A stretch of DNA of 64,000 nucleotides from Gentiana macrophylla (lineage: Eukaryota > Streptophyta > Magnoliopsida > Gentianales > Gentianaceae). Every line of letters begins with the position of its first letter. Positions within the stretch are counted from its first letter, which is position 1. The notes beneath the pieces are model-generated. The model saw only the letters and a program-made list of their open reading frames with translations. It did not search any database and was not told the origin of the DNA. The DNA is taken from assembly GCA_026214975.1 (NCBI GenBank), contig CM047814.1, positions 22,219,541-22,283,540 on the forward strand, written 5' to 3'. Of the stretch, positions 22,066-32,983 are shown piece after piece. A program made the position numbers and the translations under genes.

Positions 22066-24281
22066 TCATCTATAATACTCTCTGGTGATAGGTCCACCAA
22101 GTGTATATATATGCATCTCGGAGATTGTGTATCATCTAGAAAGCGATTGATCAAAGAATATTTTTAGGGTGAGTTTGAATGGAGGTTAAATTGAAGAAGC
22201 GATGTTGTTTTTATATTTCCTTCATTTTCCTTATATATATTGTTTCTTAGATCTTTATTTCATACATACTTCTCCCAGGATGACGATATTTTAAACGACT
22301 AAATTGATGCATGTAATCTTTTTTTCCTCCCCCATTCCGTTTCGAGTTAGTGAACCATTTTAGGAGCAAGGAGTTGATGTTTTTGTCTTATTGGACAATT
22401 TTAGGATTACATCATATGTGTCTTATCTTTTTATGATGATGCTTATCAATCTTCACAATTTGTTTTGCGTGAAAATTATAATCTACGAGACAAATTATTT
22501 CAAAAAGAGAGTGCTTTATGATGATGATATTCAATCTTCACTATTTTCTGTTTTGCAGGAAAATTATAATCTATGAGACAGATTATTTCAAAGTGAGAGT
22601 TTTTATCTCGGATGAATAAGCGGCAGATTAGGCCTTTGTTGGATAAGGTATCGCTACCAAAAGCTTCATTTTTGTTTTTCTTTTATTTTGTTACCACCTC
22701 ATATATGAAGAAACATCGTGTGAAGGGTAATTCTACTTGGTAGCTTCATTTTTGTTTGACTAATATTTTTTTACCATTTCTTACAAAGATGAAAATGATC
22801 CATCAACAGTGATGAAGCTGACAACCAAGAGCGAGAAATTGTCATGGTACCACTATTGTCAAGAGCTTCATTTTTGTTTTTCTTTTATTTTTCTACCACT
22901 TTCATGCATTTTTTAGTTGTTTCATTTTTAGTGTTAGAAGATTATGAAATTGTTTACTATCAGACTTATTTTATGTGTAGGAATTGTTGCAAGGCAGCCG
23001 TTGAAGTGACAATTGCAACATAAGGATGATGAACACCCGGGAACGTTGCTAATATTTGTATGATGACATTAGATTTACTTTTTTTTTGTCTCATTTGAGT
23101 GTTTGTTACTTTTGTTCTGTGTATTTTCGAAATAAATTTCTCTTTTTGGTCCATCATAGTCATATGTGTTACTTTATATTTTTTTCTTTTCCGTGTAATG
23201 ATTCCACACCAACCATTTTTTGTGTAATGATTTTGTATCGGGAAAGGTCTAAATTCCAAGCAAGATTCATTTCGCTTATTCTTTATTTCGATTTTGTACC
23301 GAACTCAATGGGCACATGGCGTCACATGAGTGATTGTGTGTATGTAGATCAATTAGCAAATAATCCAAATAAAGATTGAATTTGATATCGTTGTGATAAT
23401 AAATTTAAGTACACTTAAAAGCTTCTTCTGAAAAAAAACATTTCTCCCCTTTTGGTGTACTAATGTTATGTTGTTGGAAAATTTTATTTACTATCAAATG
23501 GCTGAATGGAGTGGTTTAAATTTGAGGGAAGCATACTTTTGACACAGTTTAACGTGAAAATGTTCAATGATATAGTTACCGAGTTTTTTTATAAAAGAAA
23601 GGAACCGAAAACTTGATTGTGAAAGGTTGAAGAGTATCATGGGTTGTGACTTATTGAGTTTTCAAATGTTATATTATATTGAGTCATAAGTGTAATTCAA
23701 GCATAAATGAAATCTTCTTAACCATTGTCAATAATGGATTTTGATATTGCTCATTTAATAAATGTTGAAAACCTGTGTAAAATCTAAAATAAGTGTATTT
23801 AGTCTAAAGGGTTTTAAGGCGAAGTTTTTTTTTTTTCCTTTTTATGCATGGGTTGGGGGGAAATTTGAAAGGGCGGCGTTGCAGTTATTCATGCTTTTTT
23901 CAAGAAAACATTTTTGAGTTGTTTTAGGTTATTTCGGGTGTGGTTTCTTTTGAGTCAGGGGATAAGTTGGTGGCAGTAATGGAGATAAATATTGCGTGAC
24001 GTGTTGGTAATTAAGGTATGGGTTGCGGCTGATTTATGTTTTCTTATGTAAATAATTTAAAACAAGCGGAGGCGTGTTTCAGTCTGTGAGTTTTTATTTG
24101 AAATCAAAATTAATCTTTTCATGAGTTATTCAAATAATAAATTTTTAACTTAAGATAACCAAGCGTAATGTGTGGATAGATTATCTAAGTTCTATACAAT
24201 ATAACATTGCTTTTTCTATCTTAAAATTATCAATTTCCAAATAATTATTTTCTAATATTTTATTTTTATATTTTATTTTAT
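22066..24281. other. AT-rich spacer, no gene recognised
   Basis: The longest open frames are around 100 codons and of low complexity. A phrase close to AGCTTCATTTTTGTTT with TTTATTTT-CTACC recurs at about 22661, 22742 and 22864, suggesting local duplication. It is possibly the body of a non-autonomous Helitron. Confidence 0.4.
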
Positions 24282-24310
24282 CCCAGTGCATCGCACGGGT
24301 TTTAGACTAG
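24282..24310 (+). mobile_element. Helitron 3' terminus
   Basis: CCCAGTGCATCGCACGGG forms a short hairpin (one mismatch) and is followed eight bases later by CTAG at 24307-24310 and then T. This is the conserved 3' signature of plant Helitrons, which insert between A and T and end in CTRR. The 5' TC end was not located, so the length is unknown. No replicase or helicase gene is visible upstream, so it would be non-autonomous. Confidence 0.7.
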
Positions 24311-24700
24311 TGATAATATAAAATCTAGTAATAGTAACATATGTGGGTAAAAATATGCGTATCGGTAGATTTTCCCTATAGATAGAACGCAACAAATAAA
24401 TCTCACTTTTTCTTTCATTTTTTAATAAGATGCGATGATTTTCCTTCTGAGTAAAAAAAAAATTTAAAAAAAAAGATGCGGTGATAAATTGGGTATAAAT
24501 AAAGCCCCAACACAAATTAATTTCATATTTTTCATCATAGCAAACTGTAGTGTCCCGAGACCGAGAAGAATGGAAATTGTAGGGCATAGCGGCTCGACAA
24601 ATTTTATAATACAACCGTTTTAACGAGTTTATGCAAAGTGGCATCATTCTGAACCATTCGTTTCTAACCTCTCACACACGATAAAAGTGTATTATGTGAA
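24311..24700. other. Spacer downstream of the Helitron end
   Basis: AT-rich and without a recognisable gene or repeat. The only long ORF (24273-24647, minus) overlaps the Helitron hairpin and has no family features. Confidence 0.4.
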
Positions 24701-24754
24701 AGAGAGTAAAATGAGAGGCTCTAATGTATCTTGGCTTGATGACCTTCTTCTTAC

Positions 24755-25280
24755 AACCGTTGCACCATAAAGTCTCTCAGCGGCTCCCTGATCGCGAAGA
24801 AAACCGAAGACGTCGAAGAAGGTGCGATCTCAAAGAAAACCAAATTCCATAAAGACGTTGGAGGTCCTTCTTCCGGCTTTGCCCAGGTACCTGACCGTAT
24901 TGCGGCGGCGGCGGAGGCTGCTACTGCTGCTCGTTTCTGGAGTTGCGGTCTATCACTAAAAAACACATTAAAAAGATTCAATCATCGGATGATAAGGATG
25001 AGATTTCCCGTGCTAAACGAACTTCCTTGTAGAGATTGGAGATAGAATCAAGGGTATCTGTAGTAGGCTAGGTGCTCCGAACCTTGTGAGAGTTTATACC
25101 GTCTCTGATGTAAAGGCTGTGCACTATCTGATTAGACATCACGCGTGGGTTGGAAAAGCTGCCATCCTTGATGAAGAAACTGACGGCCCTGAATTAATGG
25201 CTGTAACAAAGGCAGCTAAGAAACTTAAAATTCCTCTTCTCCATTGTGTGAAAGTGAAAAGGAAAGCGGAAAAGAACTAA
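24755..25280 (+). pseudogene. Broken coding segment of unknown family
   Basis: The last 64 codons (25086-25280) are open and well composed: VRVYTVSDVKAVHYLIRH, HAWVGKAAILDEETDGPE, LMAVTKAAKKLKIPLLHC, ending in basic KVKRKAEKN. Just upstream, in another frame, IKGICSRLGAPNL continues the same product. Further upstream SLIAKKTEDVEEGAISKKTK and GGPSSGFAQVPDRIAAAAEAA look coding, with at least one frame change near 24950. No intron is obvious, so a decayed retrocopy is possible. I do not recognise the protein family. Confidence 0.5.
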
Positions 25281-25296
25281 GTGCGACCTGATCCAA

Positions 25297-25386
25297 TGGT
25301 GTAATGGTTGTTGGCTGTAGTTGTTAGCATCCATCTACATCTGGTGTAATGGTTGTTGGCTGTAGTTGTTAGCATCCATCTACATC
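25297..25386. repeat. Perfect 45-base tandem duplication
   Basis: A 45-base unit starting TGGTGTAATGG and ending CATCTACATC appears twice back to back in the 3' flank of the coding segment. The two copies look identical over nearly the full unit, so the event is young. Confidence 0.9.
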
Positions 25387-25644
25387 TACTCTTTGTTTGT
25401 TTCTAGTTTCTGCTTTATCAGAGACTATCTATATTCCTCTGTGTCTCTTCTGTTTTATTTTATTCTTTCAATCAAGGATGATGATGATGTAATGTTGAAG
25501 TTTGCTTATGAATATATGATAATTTTATTATTATTTTCTTTCCTCCTTTCTCTGTTTTCTTTTGCTGTAAAAGAAGTTAAATCTTCAAATCAAGAAATTT
25601 GGGGTAATTCTCAAGAACAGAGAAAAGAATGTAGTAGATAATCA

Positions 25645-26828
25645 AAAGAGAGCAATGGATATTTTGTTCCCAAACTTTGCAGCCCTATTATCAGGGTGAA
25701 TGAGAGCGAGCTACACCGTATATATTTCTTCCTTGCTGAGTTGAGTTTAAGCCTGGAAATTGAAGCTCCATCCATCCCAATTGAAACGTGGAAACACAAC
25801 AACAAAGTAAAATGAGAACAGAGGAGAGGAAACTGATTCTTCACTGATTTGTGCTAGGAGTGTTACCTGAGAACCTACTACTCAAAAGTAGTTTCTTACA
25901 AGCTTTATACTAATTCAAACTAACTGGCTTGCTCTTGACAAGCTTTCATCTGTAGCCTTTAGTAGCTGGTGTGTGCTTCAACGTTGAACTGTTTTCCTGA
26001 TATATGTTCATCAACACTCACTGAAAGCTAGCACTCCATGTTCTCTTGCTTCTTCATTCAGTTATGTTCATTGCTTTGGTTTGGCAAGGGAATGTGAGAG
26101 AATGTGGATAGGGGGGCAGCATATCATTGCTGGAGATCAGTACAGTGGTAATAAAATTCCAGTAGTTATATGTATGCGTTGATGCTTTTCTTTCGGCAAA
26201 TGATTCTTGCATTAAGTCCTCATTTAAACATGATGCTTCTTTAGGAGTCTTCTGATGTAGCAACACTATTCACTTCACTTACTGGGAAGCTGCATAGAGA
26301 TATAAAAGGCGTTTTGATGGGTTTTTCAGCTAAATTGATCTTTCAATTACTATGAAGATCCTTGTGTGAGTTCATCTACTTTCAGTGTAGCAATTAAATT
26401 TTGTCTTGTGAGTCTGGATCACCACAACTTGTTTTTATGATGATTGATTGCGGTACAACTGTTGAAATCGAAAAATATGTCTTTGCCAGCTATAAGGTAT
26501 GGCACATGTCTGTCTTCCCTGGATGGATGGAGAATGGTTGAAGCTCAGAAAACCGATAAGCTTATTTTGCATAATTCAATTCTGTCCTAGATAAGATGAT
26601 TTCGAACTGCTATTTCTGCTTGTGATTCTTGTCAGCTAGCTCTAACATCAGAGTGCATGGCGATCACCTAGTGTTCTAACATCAGTCAGAACTGTTGGTT
26701 TCTTTCTAACAGCACTTTGAGTAATATGATCTCATGTTGTAGTTTCACAACTGCCCTTTTGAGGCCTGCTTCTGTGGGTAGTGCTTTTCATGGCCATTAT
26801 TGTAATTCCAGTAGTTTCTTCCTAAAAA
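25645..26828. other. Spacer with no recognised gene
   Basis: Moderate composition, scattered short ORFs, no family motif. Its GC is closer to that of transcribed UTR or intron than to the AT-rich spacers, but nothing can be assigned. Confidence 0.35.
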
Positions 26829-27040
26829 TGTAACGTCTCGCTCTTAGGACACCGCGTTCTTATCCGGAAACCGAAATGCTCGGCACGCATAATATTAAAT
26901 AAATAATACTACACGTAAGCCTTTACTACATCGTATCAAATAAAGCAAGGGGGAATGAGGGAGAAGGACAAAAATATTTAATCAATTGAGTAGAAGGACA
27001 GTCTTTTGAAACTTTTGCATAAAGGACAAAACTATTTATC
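26829..27040 (+). repeat. Candidate gypsy LTR start (TGTAACGTCTCGC type)
   Basis: TGTAACGTCTCGCTCTTAGG, then a GG-AxxC-rich stretch, CTCGGCACGCAT and ACACGTAAGCC parallel the block at 35429, where TGTAACGTCC, GTTCGGCACGTGAT and CCACGTAAGTC occur in the same order. This is the usual opening of one group of plant gypsy LTRs. The end was not located. Confidence 0.45.
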
Positions 27041-27240
27041 CACTATCGAAATTCACTTGTGTTCGAAATTCACTGTTTAAATTCACTGCCGAAATTCACT
27101 GTCGAAATTCACTAATTTTCAAAATTCATTGTCGGGATTCACTGATTTTCGGGATTCACTGTCAAAATTCACTATCGAAATTCACTGATTTCGGGATTCA
27201 CTAGGGAGATTCACTGATTTTCGGGATTCACTGTTTGTCC
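27040..27240. repeat. Minisatellite of GAAATTCACTGTC / GGGATTCACTGATTTTC
   Basis: About fourteen degenerate units of 12-18 bases, each with ATTCACT, in head-to-tail order. It is non-coding and lies within the LTR-like block that starts at 26829. Confidence 0.8.
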
Positions 27241-28386
27241 TTCTCGCTATAAAAATTATGCAGTTGTCCTTCTCCCTATAAAAAATATGTAGTTGTCCTG
27301 TTGCTTAATAATATTTCAGATTGTGTCCTTATCCCTAATTTCCCATAAAAGCAAACGGAAACAAAAGACTCGGGTAATTTTTCCTTAAAAAAAAAACCAA
27401 GAATAGAAATCAAGGACTAAAGAGGAAATGTAACGTTATTACATTGGAAAAAAAGAAACCAACGAATCCAAATTGTACGAATTCCAAAAGTACTAAAAGT
27501 AAACTACAAAACCAAAGTACTCCAAGTCTAGGAAATAAATGTAAATAAATGAATAATAAACAAGGTCTTCAACTCCGGCGTCCTCAAACGTCGTCATCAA
27601 AGTCCTCAAAATCTGGACCAACATGTTCGTCTTCTCTCCCCCAAACACATAAATAAACATGCATTTGAGGTAAGTACAATGTACAAAGTAAGAAGTAGAA
27701 GCTACAATTAAGGTTTATTATTAAAAGATTTGTCTTAATGAGACCGACTCAATTTAGGGTTCATTCCATGTCCATCGACATGTCATGGCTATACGTTTCT
27801 AGCTTAGCGTATCTTTGTTACATCATTACTCAATGACACAATGCATGGTGAAAATTCCACCACGAGATATACTTGCCAACTACGGTGATTAGCACCGGTA
27901 GTCCCGGGATCTCCCTGTATGCATATACGTTCGATGGATTTCCTTCACTACCCTTCAGCCTTTTGAGCCAATAGCGTTGTCCACCTTTTATGAACGTATC
28001 ACATCGCCGATTTGAATCAGTGCCTAACCAAGAATAAGTGACGTTTTAGCTTTTACTACACATATGTAATTATTAATGTGAATTAACTAACCACTTAAGT
28101 GTTTTCAGAATAAAACTCATCTTAACAACTCTACTCCTCACTTAGACAAATTTAGACATCACATCTTAACAATTACACGTACATTGATGAACTCTAGTTC
28201 ATCAAAGCACAAGCCCTTTCATGCCCTTCCGACGGATCCGAATTTCAACTCCATTTAAAAGTACATTCGGTGTTTTAACTGGACGAATCAGAAGTTCAAT
28301 CGAAGCTTGTTTATGTTTAATTAATGTTATTTGATCATGAAACAATGTTTAAAATTCAAAACATAGCTTAAAATATCATCATGTAG
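27241..28386. other. LTR-like spacer
   Basis: No coding sequence. Parallel phrases to other gypsy-like spacers in the window occur, for example CACATGCATTTGAGG-type and TAACCAAGAATAAG-type stretches. It is probably the body of the LTR that starts near 26829, but no second copy is present to prove it. Confidence 0.35.
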
Positions 28387-28722
28387 AAATGCAGGGCAAT
28401 GCGTGCGCATCCCATGGAATGCGTCGCAAATCCTTATCTTTGAAACATCTTGAAACTTTCTGTTCAAGCAATGCGTGTGCATTGTGCTCAATGCGTACGC
28501 ATTCCAAGACCAGAACCTAAGCTGAAACTCTCTGTTTGATCAATGCGTGCGCATTCTTATGAATGTGTATGCATTCATCAGACAACAAACATCCTGAACA
28601 ACTCTGAAACAACAATGCGTGCGCATTCCTTTGAATGCGTACGCATTGAACCTGCTGCAACTATCCTAAGCAATCCTGTAACAGGAATGCGTGCGTATTG
28701 CTAGCCAATGCGTACGCATCCT
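28387..28722. repeat. Array of paired AATGCGTACGCATT palindromes
   Basis: Five units of about 72 bases each hold two motifs 5-8 bases apart. The first is close to AATGCGTGCGCATT and the second close to the perfect palindrome AATGCGTACGCATT. Unit starts are near 28396, 28469, 28541, 28614 and 28684. Linkers such as CTGAAAC and CATCCTG-AAC also recur. No ORF runs through the array. Confidence 0.85.
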
Positions 28723-29182
28723 ACGCAGAAAAAGCCCTAAAACCTGTTTTTTTTCATCTCTTAACGATCTCTACTCGATTCCAAACATCTTGTACACTAA
28801 ATATAGCGTAAAAAATAATGAAAGATATAACTTTTAAGAACCAAAACAAGTCCTTAATCCTTAGTCATCATCTAAGCTAAAACTTGATACAATATGCATC
28901 AAAACATGATCTACTCTACTCTAAACCACAATTAGATTGTAGGAAGAGCTTCTTACCTTTAGCAAGCAAATTCCAAGTCCAAGAACTCAGAAAAGCAGCA
29001 GCTAAACCGTCCCTTTTCTGCAGAAAGCATGTGATAGACCCAAACTTAGATTAGATTCGATCACACGCTTCTAAACGATAAAAACTACGAATTGCTGAGT
29101 TTGAATCCATCAAACTCAAATAAGAACAGAATTAGGGCTTAAATATACCTTAACAAAACTCCAACTTTCTGATTTCAAAACT

Positions 29183-29720
29183 GATGTTGCGTAAAACATC
29201 AGGTTTGCGGTAACAGTGTTTAACTGAGGGATATAAGGCTATATAAAGTGTATTTTAGTGGTGTTTTCGGTGGCGCTTGGTGGCGGCCATGGATTCAGCG
29301 GTGGTGCAATGTAAGAGGCGAAGCGGGGGCAATTCGGCTTTGCCTTGTGTTTTATATCATTTTGCCGAGAGTTAAATGAGTTACATGGCTCCCTATTTAT
29401 AGGAGGAGCAAACTTAGTAGCTAAGTAAACTAAAATATCTAGATGGTAAGTGGATCGAATATCTCGGCGGCGTCCACACAGATCGAGGTCATTTGGCGGA
29501 CCCGTTTATCAAATGAGATCGCGTGCCGCCCACAATCCTCTTCGTCGTCGCATAGGGTTGAGGGCTTGGAATGGGTCCAAGGCTCGTGGTCCCGATTTGA
29601 CTTGAGAGCTCGCGGACGATAATGGGCGATGGCCTCATCCACTAATGTCGGTGGTTGGTCGAGACCGAATGAGGATCCACGGACCGAAAACGACTTAGGC
29701 ACATCAATGGCCCCTACTCC
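29183..29720 (-). repeat. LTR promoter segment, copy A
   Basis: About 520 bases shared with 31525-32040 and 32041-32590, from TGTTGCGTAAAACATC to the run ending near TCCACGGACCGAA. Read on the minus strand it holds CTATAAATAGG (about 29393-29403), a convincing TATA box, then a leader with ATGGCCGCCACC. It thus resembles LTR U3-R or a leader. Short minus ORFs inside (for example 29439-29702) differ in frame among the three copies and are not coding. Confidence 0.7.
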
Positions 29721-29973
29721 GTGCCTTAATCATTTTCTCAAAATGTTAGGCGAGGAGTAATAGTCTGTTCTGGATCCGTTGCCTTGAAATCTTGTGATGG
29801 CTCATTTGTTGTGGCGGATCGCTGTTAGCTTTGCCAAAGTTCCGTACTCGAGTAGATCTTCTCGCTTGCTTGTATGTAGTTGATGAATTTCGCTTCTTGT
29901 TGCTTGTGCCATGAATTGATCTTGTCTTTGGTGGCTTGAGAGCTTTTAGTCTTGTAGAGGGCTCGCTCGAGAC

Positions 29974-30660
29974 GAGCTCCAAAATATGATGCCGACCTAT
30001 AGGTCGGTCTTACAAGAAGGTTCTCCCATAGGCGAGTTCCAAATATAATGCCGACTGAGTCGGGCTTATAAATGTTCGCCGAGGGCGAACTCTAAATATG
30101 ATGCCGACCTGGCTTCGGGCTTATAAGAAGGTTCGCTCGGCGAACTCCAATATGATGCCGACCGGCGTCGGGCTTATAAATGTTAAGCTCGAGGGCGAAC
30201 TCCAAAATATGATGCCGAGCTGAGGTCGGGCTTATAAGAAGGTTCGCTCGGGCGAGTGCAAATATGATGCCGGTGAGTCGAGGCTTATAAATGTTAAGCT
30301 CGGCGAACTCCAAAATATGATGCCGAGCCGAGGCCGGGCTTATAAGAAGGTTCGCTCGGCGAGTGCAAATATGATGCGGAAATGAGGTCGGGCTTATAAA
30401 TGTTCGCTCGGCGAACTCCAAAATAGGATGCCGACTGGGCGTCCGGGCTTATAAATGTTCGCTCGAGGCGAACTCCAAAATATGATGCCGATCCGTCGTC
30501 GGGCTTATAAATGTTCGCCGAGGCGTCGGGCTTATAAATGTTCGCCGAGGCGAACTCCAAATATGATGCCGACCTGCGTCGGGCTTATAAATGTTCGCTC
30601 TGGCGAACTCCAAAATATGATGCCGACTGTTTATCGGGCTTGATCGCCGACAACGCTGCA
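29974..30660. repeat. Tandem array of about twelve 53-base hairpin-bearing units
   Basis: Each unit reads approximately AATATGATGCCGA, a variable CG-rich centre, TCGGGCTTATAAATGTTC, then CTCGGCGAACTCCAA. GCCGA and TCGGGC face each other in every unit. In the first unit the centre is the 16-base perfect palindrome CCGACCTATAGGTCGG. Copies differ mostly by indels in the CG-rich parts. Peptide-like repeats arising in several frames are by-products. Confidence 0.85.
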
Positions 30661-30975
30661 GTCGGGCTTAGTCGCCGACAACGCTCTGTCGGGCTTAGTC
30701 GCCGATAACGTTCTATCGGGCTTGAACTAGTGTTGATGGAAACCACCAGTTGTATCGTCATGCATGTAGCGGACAGGCTTTTTCGCCGATTACGCTCTAT
30801 CGGGCTTAGTCGCCGATAACGTTCTATCGGGCTTGAACTAGTGTTGATGGAAACCACCAGTTGTATGATGTGCATGTAGCGGACAGGCTTAATTGCCGAT
30901 AACGCTCTATCGGGCTTAAAGTGCCGTGCGTGGAGCGATGGGCTTTGAGTGCCGATAACGCTCTATCGGGCTTTT
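30643..30975. repeat. Tandem array of CCGAYA hairpins
   Basis: Units contain CCGATA-N6-TATCGG or CCGACA-N6-TGTCGG stems with ACGCTC or ACGTTC loops, for example at 30675-30692 and 30702-30719, followed by GGCTT. A longer unit of about 110 bases, including AACTAGTGTTGATGG and ATGTAGCGGACAGGCTT, is present at 30701 and 30811. Hairpin arms vary in a paired manner. Confidence 0.8.
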
Positions 30976-31524
30976 CGTTGTAGAGAAATCCATGTCGATG
31001 AGCTCGCTGACATGGAGCATGTAATAAAATGTTTACTTTATTTTTACTCGAAATATTCCATCTTTTTCGAGTTCGTTGTTTGGGTCCGACATGTCCGTGT
31101 ATGTATATATATATAGGGCCCCTTGTTTTTGGCGAGGTCGAGGATGTTAAAGCGTCGAACTTGCTAAAAATAATTGAATTGAAAGCCTTACTTGTTTCTG
31201 TTGAGCTTGATGACTGAATCGAAAAATCGATGTCTGGCCCCTTGTTTTCGGTGAGATTGAGGGCGCTAAAAAACTGAGCTCGCCGAAAATACTTGGGGCA
31301 AATAATAATACTTGTCTCGAATCGGACCTGTTTTGTTGCACTTTTTGACTTGATTGAAAAATCCGATATATGGCCCCCTTGTAGATTTAAATGGAGATAT
31401 TTTAGATCTAGATGAACATCTTGATGAAGACTTGGCCGGAAAACAAAAAATGGGTGGTTTTAGGCGCCGGAAAATTAAGATCCGGCGGAAAAATTGTTGA
31501 AAGTGTCGATTTCGGTAACGAGCC
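30976..31524. other. LTR-derived spacer
   Basis: Two paragraphs of related text (around 31120 and 31230) repeat TGGCCCCTTGTTTT, followed by GGCGAGGTCGAGG or GGTGAGATTGAGG, then TAAA. They are diverged duplications. No gene is present. Confidence 0.4.
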
Positions 31525-32040
31525 AAGCGATGTTGCGTAAAACATCGAGGTTTGCGGTAATGATGTTTAAGCGAGGATATAAGGCTATATAAAGTGTATT
31601 TTAGTGGTGTTTTCCGGTGGCGCTTGGTGGCGGCCATGGATTCCGGCGGTGGTGCAATGTAAGAGACGAAGAGGGGGCAATTCGGCTTTGCCTTGTGTTT
31701 TATATCATTTTGGCCGAGAGTTAAATGAGTTACATGGCTCCCTATTTATAGGAGGAGCAAACTTAGTAGCTAAGTAAACTAAAATATCTAGATGGTAAGT
31801 GGATCGAATATCTCGGCGGCGTCCACACAGATCGAGAGTCATTTGGCGGACCCGTTTATCAAATGAGATCGCGTGCGCCCACAATCCTCTTACGTCGTCG
31901 CATAGGGTTGAGGGCTTGGAATGGGTCCGAAGGCTCGTGGTCCCGATTTGACTTGAGAGCTCGCGGACGATAATGGTGATGGCCTCATCCACTAATGTCG
32001 GTGGTTGGTCGAGACCGAATGAGGATCCACGGACGAAAAT
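31525..32040 (-). repeat. LTR promoter segment, copy B
   Basis: The same segment as at 29183-29720, here directly followed by copy C in the same orientation. The minus-strand CTATAAATAGG is at about 31740-31750. The short ORF at 31705-31992 is a frame accident. Confidence 0.7.
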
Positions 32041-32590
32041 ACGACTTATGCGTAAAATATCGGAGTTTGCGGTAACGGTGTTTAAGCCGAGGATATAAGG
32101 CTATATAAAGTGTATTTTAGTGGTGTTTTCCGGTGGCGCTTGGTGGCGGCCATGGATTCCGGCGGTGGTGCAATGTAAGAGACGAAGACGGGGGCAATTC
32201 GGCTTTGCCTTGTGTTTTATATCATTTTGCCCGAGAGTTAAATGAGTTACATGGCTCCCCTATTTATAGGAGGAGCAAACTTAGTAGCTAAGTAAACTAA
32301 AATATCTAGATGGTAAGTGGATCGAATATCTCGGCGGGCGTCCACACGGGATCGAGGTCATTTGGCGGACCCGTTTATCAAATGAGATCGCGTGCCGCCC
32401 CCAATCCTCTTACATTAAATCGCGTAGGGTTGAGGGCTTGGAATGGGTCCGAAGGCTCGTGGTCTGATTTGACTTGAGAGCTCGCGACGCGAATGGGCCG
32501 ATGGCCTCATCCACTAATGTCGGTGGTTGGTCGAGACCGAATGAGGATCCACGGACCGAAGTACGACTTAGGCACATCAAAAACGAATCC
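32041..32590 (-). repeat. LTR promoter segment, copy C
   Basis: The third copy, head-to-tail with copy B, so about 530 bases were tandemly duplicated. The minus-strand CTATAAATAGG lies near 32258-32268. Upstream of it on the minus strand lies a unique stretch reaching an LTR-like start at 32983. Confidence 0.7.
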
Positions 32591-32983
32591 TTCTTCACCA
32601 CGATTTCGGTGCTCGACTATGATCTGAAAACCGTTATGAATTGACTTAGCAATCGATTGAAAACCTCTCAGCCCAAACTTGCTCTCTCTCACACGCAGAA
32701 TACAAATTGGAGGTGGAAAATCTGATTAAAAGTTTTGGGGACTAATTAGGCCAATTTTTTTTCCTTAAATAGGAAAAATCCCATAATTACCTAATTGCAC
32801 TGATTTTCCTTAATCACCCTTATATTAAAATCAGATTTTCTTCCTTAATATGTACATATATATCTCGAGAATATATATATAAATATCAAAAATAATTAAA
32901 CTCGAATAAAAGGGAACCGAACCCAATATTTCGTTTTAAAAAAATGACACGCCTCGCCTCTTTCCTAAAATCGGAATATTACA
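32591..32983 (-). repeat. Candidate gypsy LTR start (TGTAATATTCCG type), minus strand
   Basis: Read on the minus strand, TGTAATATTCCGATTTTAGG at 32983 resembles the start of plant gypsy LTRs. It is followed, through copies C and B, by TATA boxes in the same direction. A minus-strand LTR of which B and C are internal duplications is the simplest reading. Confidence 0.45.

Noticed and set aside
28387..28722. CRISPR array
   Set aside because: The spaced palindromes vary, linkers are repeated rather than unique, the genome is a plant, and no cas genes are present.
29439..29702. 87-codon minus ORF (MPKSFSVRGSSFG...) as a gene
   Set aside because: The two other copies of the same DNA break the frame, and the segment contains an LTR-type TATA box.
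30092..30560. Repeat proteins with INIYKP-type repeats on the minus strand
   Set aside because: Several frames give similar repeats because the DNA itself is a tandem array with indels; no frame is favoured.
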